Positions 41,787 through 49,719 of a stretch of 64,000 nt of DNA are shown here, piece after piece. How positions within the stretch are numbered: position 1 is the first letter of the stretch; every line of letters starts with the position of its first letter. Below the pieces are notes generated by a model. That model saw nothing but the letters and a program-made list of their open reading frames with translations, searched no databases and was not told the DNA's origin. The stretch spans positions 930,001 to 994,000 of the forward strand of contig NZ_CP121659.1 of the NCBI RefSeq assembly GCF_029714365.1, read 5' to 3'. The stretch comes from Sinorhizobium terangae (GTDB lineage: Bacteria > Pseudomonadota > Alphaproteobacteria > Rhizobiales > Rhizobiaceae). The position numbers and the translations under genes are program-made.

Positions 41787-42254
41787 TCAAGGAACGATGA
41801 GCCCGCCGCGATAATCGAGCTCATAGGCCTCTTCGCCATCGACAAAGATGACCTCGCGTCCGGAAAAATGATCGGTCGCCCCGCGGCTGCTGTCGACGTA
41901 ACAACCGTAGGCGTGCTGATATCGCGTGCCGCCGAGGAAATGGCGCCTGTCGCGGTACATGGTCTGTAGTGCAGTTTTGATGACGGCGCCGGCTCGTTCC
42001 GCGTCGATTAGGTCCGGACGGATGATTCGACCGAAATAATTCATCGCCCAGCGCGGATTGCCTCCGTGCCAGACGGTTTCCTGGCCGGCAAAATCCGTTC
42101 CGCCGAAATAGCTGTCGAGATAGCTCCACGCACCGCGCTGGTGACCGATATCGCGTGAGCCGGGTCTGCAGGCAGGGAGCGCCGCTCCGCCGCCGACATA
42201 GGTTCTCGATTTCGCCTCGACGATGAAGTCGGTGAGTTCCTCGATGCTGAACAT
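41787..42254 (-). CDS. DUF5680 domain protein under LexA control
   Basis: This 155-residue protein consists of one DUF5680 domain (motifs AKSRTYVGGGA, ACRPGSRDIGHQRGAWSYLDSYFGG and MNYFGRIIRPDLID). The domain is found as a short stand-alone protein or fused to regulators, and its function is unknown; it may bind a small ligand. The ATG at 42254 has an excellent GGGAGGAC ribosome-binding site; a longer frame from 42395 would lie over the operator. A LexA box 55 bases upstream indicates induction by DNA damage. The gene is divergent from the small peptide gene ahead of dnaE. Confidence 0.85.
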   Translation of the reverse strand: MFSIEELTDFIVEAKSRTYVGGGAALPACRPGSRDIGHQRGAWSYLDSYFGGTDFAGQETVWHGGNPRWAMNYFGRIIRPDLIDAERAGAVIKTALQTMYRDRRHFLGGTRYQHAYGCYVDSSRGATDHFSGREVIFVDGEEAYELDYRGGLIVP

Positions 42255-42308
42255 GAGCGTCCTCCCATTTTCGCCAGCGAGGATGCCGTAACATCGCCAG
42301 CTTGTAAA

Positions 42309-42323
42309 GAACAAAAAGGGAAC
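42309..42323 (-). promoter_or_regulatory. LexA (SOS) box upstream of the DUF5680 gene
   Basis: GAAC-N7-GAAC on the plus strand (GTTC-N7-GTTC when read toward the DUF5680 gene) is the exact alphaproteobacterial LexA operator. It lies 55-69 bases ahead of the gene's start codon, with a TTTACAAG -10-like sequence just downstream. Confidence 0.8.
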
Positions 42324-42453
42324 AAACGGTGCCGGCCTCCGAACTGCCTGCGGTTTGGTTTGGATCTTGGGAGTTGCAATCTGGTGCCCAGCCACACGCG
42401 TTAACCATGAACTTTGAATTACGGGATCTTTTATTCAGGCTTGCTTGACTTCG

Positions 42454-42468
42454 GAACAAAAAAAGAAC
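42454..42468 (+). promoter_or_regulatory. LexA (SOS) box upstream of the small peptide gene and dnaE
   Basis: GAAC followed by seven A and GAAC is an exact match to the alphaproteobacterial LexA site. It begins five bases after a CTTGAC -35-like hexamer (42444-42449), placing the operator in the promoter spacer. It lies 34 bases upstream of the 28-codon gene and about 280 bases upstream of dnaE. Confidence 0.82.
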
Positions 42469-42501
42469 AAAAGAAAAACAATAGCGGAAAGGAGCCATAT
42501 T

Positions 42502-42588
42502 ATGACTGATTTCGTTCGTGATCTCGCCGCCTTCGCCTCCATGAGCCTGTTCATCGCCAGCATTTCAGTGATTGCGCTCGGATTCTGA
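42502..42588 (+). CDS. 28-residue single-span membrane peptide, SOS-controlled
   Basis: A short reading frame with a near-ideal ribosome-binding site (AAAGGAG at 42488-42494, seven bases before ATG) and a LexA operator 34 bases upstream. The peptide begins MTDFVRDLAAFASM and continues as an uninterrupted hydrophobic stretch of about 18 residues, ending in Phe. It should sit in the inner membrane with its charged N-terminus inside. Size, topology and SOS control resemble SidA of Caulobacter, a 29-residue membrane protein that blocks division after DNA damage, although I cannot claim sequence homology. Other possibilities are a TisB-like toxin or a leader peptide for dnaE. No terminator follows, so the message may continue into dnaE. 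Confidence 0.7.
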   Translation: MTDFVRDLAAFASMSLFIASISVIALGF

Positions 42589-42747
42589 TCCTTCTGCGCT
42601 GGTGCGGCTTCGCATGGCGTGGCCGCGTCGGACCTGCGCTGCCTCGGATGCAATGTTGAAAAAAGACCGTGGCTCCGGCCGTTGTGCTGGACATCAAGGA
42701 CCGGAAACGGGATATCCTCTGCTCCGAACGGGAATCGGAGTGCAACG

Positions 42748-45700
42748 ATGGCGAATGACGAAAGCCTTGGGCAGGGCGCCACTGTGAAGGATCCGCAGTT
42801 TGTACACTTGCGTGTGCATTCGGCCTTCTCGCTGCTCGAGGGCGCGCTGCCGCTGAAGAAGATCATCGGCAAGGCTGTGGCCGATGAACAGCCAGCCATT
42901 GGCATTGCCGACACCAACAATCTGTTTGCTGCGCTCGAATTCTCCCAAAAGGCGGCGGATGACGGCTTGCAGCCGATCATTGGCTGCCAATTGTCGATCG
43001 ACATGGAGGACGAGGCCGAAGTGGAGCGGCGCGGCCATCATCATCAGCTTGCAAAGCTGCCGTCGCTCGTGCTGATCGCCGCAACGGACGCTGGCTATGT
43101 CCGGCTCGTCGACCTCGTCAGCCGCGCCTATCTCGACGGCGAGGGCAGCCAGGCGGCGCGAATAACCCGGTCATGGCTGACCGAAGGCGGGACCGATGGA
43201 CTGATCGCGCTGACGGGGGCGGCGAGCGGACCGATCGACATGGCATTGAAGGCGGGTTCGCCGGTTCTGGCCGAAAATCGGCTGAAAGCGTTGATCGAGC
43301 TCTTCGGCGACCGGCTCTACCTGGAACTGCAGCGGCATGGCAATTATGACCGGCGGCACGAGAGCCGCATGGTCGATCTCGCCTATCGCTTTGATGTGCC
43401 CCTGGTGGCGACCAACGAGGCGTTCTTTCCCGCGCCGGCCGACTATGATGCGCACGACGCTTTGATGGCAGTCGCGCACAACGCGATGGTTTCGGATGAC
43501 AGCCGTTTCCGGCTGACGCCGGACCACTATCTGAAAAGCCGCAAGGAAATGGCGGCGCTCTTCGCCGATCTGCCGGAGGCATTGGAGAACACGATCGAAA
43601 TCGCCCGGCGCTGCTCTTTCATGCTGAAGACGCGGGGGCCGATCCTGCCGCGCTTCACCGGCGCTTCGGATGACCCGGAGGAAGCCGAGCGTGCGGAGGC
43701 TGCGGAGCTTCGTCGGCAGGCGGAGGAGGGGCTGGAGCGTCGCCTGGCGAAGCTCGGCATGGCACCCGGCTACAAGGAAGAGGATTATCGCGAGCGGCTG
43801 GCCTTCGAACTCGGCGTCATCGAACGCATGAAGTTCCCGGGCTACTTCCTGATCGTTTCGGATTTCATCAAGTGGGCCAAGCAGCACGACATTCCCGTCG
43901 GCCCGGGCCGCGGCTCGGGTGCGGGATCGCTCGTTGCCTATGCGCTGACGATCACCGACGTCGATCCGATGCGGTTCTCGCTGCTGTTCGAGCGCTTCCT
44001 CAATCCCGAACGCGTGTCGATGCCCGACTTCGATATCGACTTCTGCCAGGACCGGCGTGAAGAGGTGATCCGCTACGTTCAGGGCAAATACGGCCGCGAG
44101 CAGGTGGCGCAGATCATCACCTTCGGATCACTTCAGGCGCGTGCGGCGTTGCGCGATGTTGGCCGCGTGCTCGAAATGCCCTATGGCCAAGTCGACAAGA
44201 TCTGCAAGCTGGTGCCGAATAACCCCGCCAATCCGACGCCGCTTTCGAAAGCGATCGAGGAGGAGCCGCGGCTTCAGGAGGAGGCGGAAAAGGAGCCGGT
44301 CGTGGCGCGCCTCCTCGATATCGCCCAGAAGATCGAGGGCCTCTACCGCCATGCTTCGACGCACGCCGCCGGCATCGTCATCGGTGATCGGCCGCTTTCG
44401 AAGCTGGTGCCGATGTACCGGGATCCGCGTTCGGACATGCCGGTCACCCAGTTCAACATGAAATGGGTGGAGCAGGCCGGCCTCGTCAAATTCGACTTCC
44501 TCGGCTTGAAAACGCTGACGGTGCTGAAGACCGCGGTCGATTTCGTCGCCAAGCGCGGCATTCATATCGATCTTGCGAGCATTCCGCTTGACGACGTGAA
44601 GACCTACGAGATGCTTTCCCGCGGCGAGACGGTCGGCGTGTTCCAGGTGGAAAGCGCCGGCATGCGCAAGGCGCTGATCGGCATGCGGCCGGACTGCATC
44701 GAGGACATCATCGCCCTCGTTGCGCTCTACCGTCCGGGCCCGATGGAGAACATTCCGGTCTACAACGCCCGCAAGCACGGCGAGGAAGAGATCGAGTCGA
44801 TCCATCCGAAGATCGACTACCTGCTGAAGGAGACGCAGGGCGTTATCGTCTATCAGGAGCAGGTGATGCAGATCGCCCAGGTGCTCTCTGGCTACTCGCT
44901 CGGCGAGGCCGATCTGTTGCGCCGCGCCATGGGCAAGAAGATCAAGGAGGAGATGGACAAGCAACGCGCCCGCTTCGTCGAAGGCGCCGTCAAGAACGAG
45001 GTATCGAAACCGCAGGCCGACCTGATCTTCGACCTGCTTGCGAAGTTCGCCAACTACGGCTTCAACAAGTCGCATGCGGCCGCCTACGCAATCGTCTCCT
45101 ACCAGACCGCCTATATGAAGGCGCATTATCCGGTTGAGTTCCTCGCCGCGTCGATGACGCTCGATATGTCCAATACGGAAAAGATCAACGATTTCCGTCA
45201 GGACGCCATGCGCCTCGGTATCGAAGTGATCGCGCCGTCGGTGCAGACCTCCTTCCGCCATTTCGAGACCGGCGACAACCGCATCTATTATTCGCTAGCC
45301 GCGATCAAGGGCGTCGGCGAGTCGGCCGTCGAGCACATCGTGGCTGTCCGCGGCGATCGCCCCTTCGCGAGCCTCGAGGACTTCTGCCTCCGGATCGATC
45401 CGAAGCTCCTGAACAGGCGCGTTTTCGAAAGCCTGATCGCCGCAGGCGCATTCGATTGCTTCGGCTACGACCGGGCCGAACTCATTGGCGGTCTTGATCG
45501 GGTCCTGGGCTTTGCCCAGCGCGCGCAGGAAAACAAGGTGAGCGGCCAGAGCGATATGTTCGGCGCCGGTGCCGCAACCGGTCCGGAGAGAATCGCGCTG
45601 CCGGCCTACACGCCTTGGCTCGCCTCCGAGAAGCTGCACCGGGAGTTCCAGGTGCTCGGCTTCTATCTTTCCGCCCATCCGCTCGATACCTACAACAAGC

Positions 45701-46242
45701 TGCTGGCGAAGATGCGCGTGCAGACTTTCGCCGATTTCGCTGCAGCCGTGAAGCAGGGGGCGACCGCCGGCCGCCTGGCCGGAACGGTGACGTCCAAGCA
45801 GGAGCGCAAGACGCGCACCGGCAACAAGATGGGGATCGTCGCCTTTTCGGACGCATCGGGCCAGTTCGAGGCCGTTCTCTTCTCGGAAATGCTGAACCAG
45901 TATCGCGATCTTCTCGAGCCGGGCAAATCGCTGGTCATGACGGTCGCCGCCGAGGAGCGTCCGGAAGGAATCGGCCTTCGCATTCAGACTCTGCGGTCTC
46001 TCGAAGAGGAGTCGCTGCAGATGCAGAAGGCGCTGAGGGTGTTTGTTCGGGACGCCGGTCCGCTGCGCTCCATCGCCTCCCATCTCAACACGAAGGGCGA
46101 TGGTCTCGTCTCATTCGTGGTCATCAAGGAAAACGGCCAGCGGGAGATCGAGGTCGAGCTCAACGAGAAATACCGGATTTCGCCGGAGATCGCCGCGGCG
46201 CTTCGCTCGGCCCCCGGTGTCGTCGATGTCGAGCTCGTCTAG
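42748..46242 (+). CDS. dnaE: DNA polymerase III subunit alpha
   Basis: DnaE is the replicative polymerase. The 1164-residue protein has the N-terminal PHP domain (HLRVHSAFSLLEG, residues 20-32), the catalytic palm with PDFDIDF (Asp427, Asp429, Asp431), a helix-hairpin-helix region, an OB fold, and a C-terminal tau-binding part. The length and PHP domain identify the replicative DnaE1 rather than the SOS-mutagenesis DnaE2. The ATG at 42748 has GGAG upstream and gives a conserved start; an in-frame start at 42619 is not conserved. The upstream SOS box raises the possibility of damage-dependent readthrough. Confidence 0.97.
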   Translation: MANDESLGQGATVKDPQFVHLRVHSAFSLLEGALPLKKIIGKAVADEQPAIGIADTNNLFAALEFSQKAADDGLQPIIGCQLSIDMEDEAEVERRGHHHQLAKLPSLVLIAATDAGYVRLVDLVSRAYLDGEGSQAARITRSWLTEGGTDGLIALTGAASGPIDMALKAGSPVLAENRLKALIELFGDRLYLELQRHGNYDRRHESRMVDLAYRFDVPLVATNEAFFPAPADYDAHDALMAVAHNAMVSDDSRFRLTPDHYLKSRKEMAALFADLPEALENTIEIARRCSFMLKTRGPILPRFTGASDDPEEAERAEAAELRRQAEEGLERRLAKLGMAPGYKEEDYRERLAFELGVIERMKFPGYFLIVSDFIKWAKQHDIPVGPGRGSGAGSLVAYALTITDVDPMRFSLLFERFLNPERVSMPDFDIDFCQDRREEVIRYVQGKYGREQVAQIITFGSLQARAALRDVGRVLEMPYGQVDKICKLVPNNPANPTPLSKAIEEEPRLQEEAEKEPVVARLLDIAQKIEGLYRHASTHAAGIVIGDRPLSKLVPMYRDPRSDMPVTQFNMKWVEQAGLVKFDFLGLKTLTVLKTAVDFVAKRGIHIDLASIPLDDVKTYEMLSRGETVGVFQVESAGMRKALIGMRPDCIEDIIALVALYRPGPMENIPVYNARKHGEEEIESIHPKIDYLLKETQGVIVYQEQVMQIAQVLSGYSLGEADLLRRAMGKKIKEEMDKQRARFVEGAVKNEVSKPQADLIFDLLAKFANYGFNKSHAAAYAIVSYQTAYMKAHYPVEFLAASMTLDMSNTEKINDFRQDAMRLGIEVIAPSVQTSFRHFETGDNRIYYSLAAIKGVGESAVEHIVAVRGDRPFASLEDFCLRIDPKLLNRRVFESLIAAGAFDCFGYDRAELIGGLDRVLGFAQRAQENKVSGQSDMFGAGAATGPERIALPAYTPWLASEKLHREFQVLGFYLSAHPLDTYNKLLAKMRVQTFADFAAAVKQGATAGRLAGTVTSKQERKTRTGNKMGIVAFSDASGQFEAVLFSEMLNQYRDLLEPGKSLVMTVAAEERPEGIGLRIQTLRSLEEESLQMQKALRVFVRDAGPLRSIASHLNTKGDGLVSFVVIKENGQREIEVELNEKYRISPEIAAALRSAPGVVDVELV

Positions 46243-46288
46243 GGAAAATAAGTGTAACGGCTTTCCGTACGGATTTGCTCCGGGTCTG

Positions 46289-47521
46289 TCAGCGCGCGGA
46301 AGTGCGCGTGAAGGTGATAAAATCCGTTCCCTCACCGGTCTCCTGTCCGCTCTCCGCATCGGAGATTGACAGCGATGATCCGTTGACGAGGAGGCCTGCG
46401 ATCCGCGCCCGCACGTCAGCGGCGACGGTGATCCGCTCCAGCGTTGCTTGAAGGGCATCGGATGCCGAAGGATCGGCGTCGAGGGAAATGCCGAGGCGTT
46501 TTTTCATCGACACAGGCAAGTGATTTTCCAGGGAAACGCCAAACCACTTGCCGGCGCCGCTTGCCGCATCGTGATCCTGGAACTGCAGGAAATGCGTTCC
46601 CAGCGCAGCTTCGGGCTGCTCGATATCAACGTCGGCCGAGAAGAGCGGCTGGAACCGTTGACGCACGAGCAGTATGCCGTTTGACGGCTTTTCGCGGCCG
46701 GCCTTGCGGAACACTTTGTCGATCAGTTCCGGGGTTATCTTGCCGTCAGGTGGAAGGCCTTCGGCAGACTGGAAGGCACGCGCGGCATCATACGTGGCGG
46801 GACCGGTCCAGCCATCCGGAATGCCGGCATCGAAGCCGAGGCTGCTTAGCAGCACCTGCAGCTCGCGGATGGTGTCGCGGGTGCTGCGCCGCGTGATCAA
46901 GATGCGGATCGGTGCCTGCGGTTGGCTGGAAGCGGCCGGCACTGAGGCCGTCTTGATCATGGCCACTTCGAGGGGATCGTTCTCCTTCTGGCTGAGTGCG
47001 GGACGCAGCGGAACATCCGAAAGCGGAGCCGGCTTTTCTTCAAGCGCTTGGTTCGGCTGGAAAAGCGTGGCGCTCGAAACCTCGGTCGGAATCACCTGTC
47101 GATCAGAAATCAGCACGTGCATTCCGTGCCTGGTCATCTTGAACAGTTTTGCCGCAAATTTGCTGGGCAACCGCACGCAACCGTGCGAGGCCGGATATTT
47201 TGGTACGTGGTCCGAGCCGTGGAGGGCAATTCCGGACCAGGTCAGCCGCTGCATGAACGGCATCGGCGCGTTCGAATAGATGTTGGACTTGTGGTGGCGG
47301 CGCTTTTCGAGGATCGAGAAGATGCCCGTCGGCGTCGAATGGCCGCCTTTCCCGGTCGATACCTTCGAGGTGGCTATGACGGCATTGCCGTCATAGACGA
47401 CGATCGATTGCTGCTTCGTCGAGACGATCACCTGCAGCGGTTGATCGCTGGCGGCAAACGCGGACGACGCAGAGACCAGCAGGAGGGCGAACCCGCCTCC
47501 GAGAGTGAAACGCAAAACCAT
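46289..47521 (-). CDS. L,D-transpeptidase with C-terminal peptidoglycan-binding domain
   Basis: This 410-residue exported enzyme has a signal peptide (VLRFTLGGGFALLLVSASSAFA; cleavage about residue 23). A YkuD catalytic domain follows, with the signature HGSDHV and SHGCVRLPSKFA; its Cys is the nucleophile. A linker is followed by a peptidoglycan-binding type 1 domain (ELQVLLSSLGF with AARAFQSAEGLPPDGKI, about residues 225-290) and a further C-terminal region of unknown role. It forms 3-3 peptide cross-links or attaches lipoproteins to peptidoglycan in the periplasm. I start at the ATG at 47521; a TTG at 47566 would put 15 extra residues before the signal peptide. Confidence 0.9.
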   Translation of the reverse strand: MVLRFTLGGGFALLLVSASSAFAASDQPLQVIVSTKQQSIVVYDGNAVIATSKVSTGKGGHSTPTGIFSILEKRRHHKSNIYSNAPMPFMQRLTWSGIALHGSDHVPKYPASHGCVRLPSKFAAKLFKMTRHGMHVLISDRQVIPTEVSSATLFQPNQALEEKPAPLSDVPLRPALSQKENDPLEVAMIKTASVPAASSQPQAPIRILITRRSTRDTIRELQVLLSSLGFDAGIPDGWTGPATYDAARAFQSAEGLPPDGKITPELIDKVFRKAGREKPSNGILLVRQRFQPLFSADVDIEQPEAALGTHFLQFQDHDAASGAGKWFGVSLENHLPVSMKKRLGISLDADPSASDALQATLERITVAADVRARIAGLLVNGSSLSISDAESGQETGEGTDFITFTRTSAR

Positions 47522-47596
47522 ACTCTCATTCCAACGCAAGAACCGTCGAATGAGCGTATCCGCCAATATTTAAGGAATTCGATCCGTGCGAGCAGG

Positions 47597-47655
47597 CCTA
47601 CGGCGCCGCGCCTCTTTCGGGCGCATAAGGTCGCTATAGCATCTTGAAGTGCTGT
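47597..47655 (-). repeat. RIME-like palindromic half element, copy B
   Basis: Read on the minus strand, it begins CAGCACTTCAAGATGCTATAGCG and closes with CGGCGCCGTAGG. CTATAGCG and CGCCGTAG frame an imperfect GCGCCC/GGCGC hairpin. This is the same plan as the element at 37191-37243, and 16 of 20 opening bases agree. It lies between the divergently oriented ends of the transpeptidase and dinB genes. Confidence 0.55.
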
Positions 47656-47674
47656 ATCTCTTTACGCGACCGGG

Positions 47675-48967
47675 CTACTGATCGCGACGCCGGGGGCCGA
47701 AGGTATAGCCGGTCTCGACGGTTGTCTTGCCGAACTTCTCGCGCAGCTTGTTGATGGCATCCTCGGCAGCCGCGCGCCGAGTCGCTGCCGGATCCACCAG
47801 GTCCGGTGGATCGGCAAGGCTAGGATCGGACAGGTCGCTGACGCCGATGCCGATCAGCCTGTATCGCGTACCGTCGACTTCCTTTTCCAGAAGCTGGAGG
47901 CCGGTGCGGAAGATACGATCCGCCAGACGTGTCGGGCTGTCGAGCCGCCTGTTGCGTGTGCGAAGTTTGAAGTCGGCGGTCTTGAGCTTGAGGACGACGG
48001 TTTGTCCGGCGAGCTCCGCCTTGCGTAGGCGCAGCGCCACCTGTTCGCTGAGCCGCCTGAGGTGCGGGACCAGTTCCTCCGGGCGCGACAGATCGTCGTT
48101 GAACGTGGTTTCCGACGACACGCTCTTGGCCTCTCCGTCCGTTTCCACGATCCGCTCGTCCCGGCCGCGCGAGAGGCGGTAGAGCCTTTGGCCCATCGTG
48201 CCGTAGCGGCGCATCAGGTCAGCTTCCTCCATCATCCGCAATTGGCCGATGGTGCGGATGCCGTCCCTTTCGAGCGTCGCGGCAAAGGCCTTGCCGACAC
48301 CCCAGATCAGTGTGACCGGACGCTCCTTGAGGAAGTCCACCGCCTCGGCCTGACCGATGACAGAGAAGCCACGTGGCTTCTGCAGGTCGGACGCAACCTT
48401 GGCGAGGAACTTGCAGTAGGACAGGCCGACGGAGACGGTGATGCCGATTTCCTGCTCCACGCGCTTCGCGAACCGGGCAAGTGTCCGGGCCGGGGGATCG
48501 TGATGGAGACGTTCGGTGCCACTGAGATCGAGGAAGGCTTCGTCGATCGACAGCGGCTGTACAAGCGGTGTCAGCTCCAGCATCAGCGACCGTACTTCGC
48601 GTCCGACGCGCGAATATTTCTCCATGTCCGGCTTGATCACAACCGCCTGCGGACAGGCTTCCAGCGCCTTGAACATCGGCATGGCGGAGCGAACACCGTG
48701 AATGCGGGCGATGTAGCAGGCGGTCGAAACGACGCCGCGTTTGCCGCCGCCAATGATCACCGGCTTGTCAGCAAGCTCCGGATCGTCGCGCTTCTCGATC
48801 GACGCGTAGAAGGCATCGCAGTCGATATGCGCGAGCGTCAGCTTGTAGAGTTCGGAGTGGCGAAGAAGCCGCGGGCTGCCGCAAGACAGACACCGTCGTG
48901 GTTCGGTGGCCTGCGCCCTGAGGCAGTCTCGGCAGAAGCCAGGAATCGATGCGGCGCTGTCGGGCAT
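47675..48967 (-). CDS. dinB: DNA polymerase IV with N-terminal Cys4 motif
   Basis: This 430-residue Y-family translesion polymerase has the catalytic carboxylates Asp49 ([12 protein letters not shown]) and Asp142-Glu143 ([12 protein letters not shown]), the thumb HhH motifs ([18 protein letters not shown]), and a little-finger domain. Unlike textbook DinB it begins with about 40 extra residues containing Cys12, Cys15, Cys26 and Cys29 (FCRDC, then CLSCG), a probable zinc ribbon. No start codon lies between that motif and the polymerase core, so the extension is real. A LexA box ends only six bases before the ATG. The final residues do not show an obvious QL-x-LF clamp-binding motif. Confidence 0.93.
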   Translation of the reverse strand: MPDSAASIPGFCRDCLRAQATEPRRCLSCGSPRLLRHSELYKLTLAHIDCDAFYASIEKRDDPELADKPVIIGGGKRGVVSTACYIARIHGVRSAMPMFKALEACPQAVVIKPDMEKYSRVGREVRSLMLELTPLVQPLSIDEAFLDLSGTERLHHDPPARTLARFAKRVEQEIGITVSVGLSYCKFLAKVASDLQKPRGFSVIGQAEAVDFLKERPVTLIWGVGKAFAATLERDGIRTIGQLRMMEEADLMRRYGTMGQRLYRLSRGRDERIVETDGEAKSVSSETTFNDDLSRPEELVPHLRRLSEQVALRLRKAELAGQTVVLKLKTADFKLRTRNRRLDSPTRLADRIFRTGLQLLEKEVDGTRYRLIGIGVSDLSDPSLADPPDLVDPAATRRAAAEDAINKLREKFGKTTVETGYTFGPRRRDQ

Positions 48968-48972
48968 ATCCG

Positions 48973-48987
48973 GAACAAATGTTGAAC
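48973..48987 (-). promoter_or_regulatory. LexA (SOS) box immediately upstream of dinB
   Basis: GAAC-AAATGTT-GAAC (GTTC-N7-GTTC in the dinB direction) exactly matches the alphaproteobacterial LexA operator. It ends six bases before the dinB ATG, so bound LexA would block the very start of the transcript or its promoter. The divergent acetyltransferase-like gene starts 56 bases away on the other side and could share the control. Confidence 0.8.
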
Positions 48988-49042
48988 GCGGCGACTTTAC
49001 GCTCTACGCTACTGAGTCTCAAGGCGGAGATCGGAGGCCGTT

Positions 49043-49630
49043 TTGGATATCGTCCTTGAATTCGAGCCGGTCACGGCGGAGCGTTGGCACGACTTCGAAC
49101 AACTCTTCGGCCGGCAAGGCGCCTTTTGCGGCTGCTGGTGCGTTGCCCTGCGGCTGCCAAACGCCATCCGCACGCGTATGTCGTCCGATGAGCGCAAGGG
49201 CTTCATCAAAGATCGGATCGCAGCCGGACCGCCACCCGGCATACTTGGATATTGCGAGGGCGCGCCGGTGGCCTGGGTGCAGGTCGGCCCGCGTCATGAC
49301 GTCCCCCAATTCAATTCGCCGCGCATGGTCTCGCGACCGCTTCATGATTTCGAGGCCGAGGACCGAACAGTTTGGGCGCTGAGTTGTCTGTTCCTTCTGC
49401 CGCGCCTGCGTGGAAACGGATTGAGCCATCGCCTGCTTGCTGCGGCGATCGACCATGCACGGGCCGGGCGCGCCCGTTTTCTCGACGCATGCCCGATCGA
49501 CCACGCCAAGCAGTCGAAATCGCCAACGCTGTGCATCGGCTCCACGGCAATCTTCGACCTTGCCGGTTTCGAGACGGTTGCACGGCGCAAGGACGGCAGA
49601 CCGCTGATGCGACTGGATTTGAGCCGATGA
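49043..49630 (+). CDS. GNAT-family acetyltransferase-like protein
   Basis: This 195-residue protein shows a degenerate GNAT fold. LFLLPRLRGNGLSHRLLAAAIDHAR (about residues 117-141) corresponds to motif A with a variant acetyl-CoA loop (RLRGNG). The N-terminal GAFCGCWC cysteine cluster is typical of one GNAT subgroup. The start is a TTG at 49043, chosen because GGAGG is seven bases upstream and the next ATG is far inside. It is divergent from dinB, and the 75-base gap contains the dinB LexA box. The substrate is unknown. Confidence 0.78.
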   Translation: MDIVLEFEPVTAERWHDFEQLFGRQGAFCGCWCVALRLPNAIRTRMSSDERKGFIKDRIAAGPPPGILGYCEGAPVAWVQVGPRHDVPQFNSPRMVSRPLHDFEAEDRTVWALSCLFLLPRLRGNGLSHRLLAAAIDHARAGRARFLDACPIDHAKQSKSPTLCIGSTAIFDLAGFETVARRKDGRPLMRLDLSR

Positions 49631-49719
49631 GCATAACTGCTGGAATTCGGCGGGTATTGGAATCGGGCGTCGTCTCCGACGCAGTGACCGCGCGCCGAAA
49701 GAGCCGCTTGAAATGCGAC

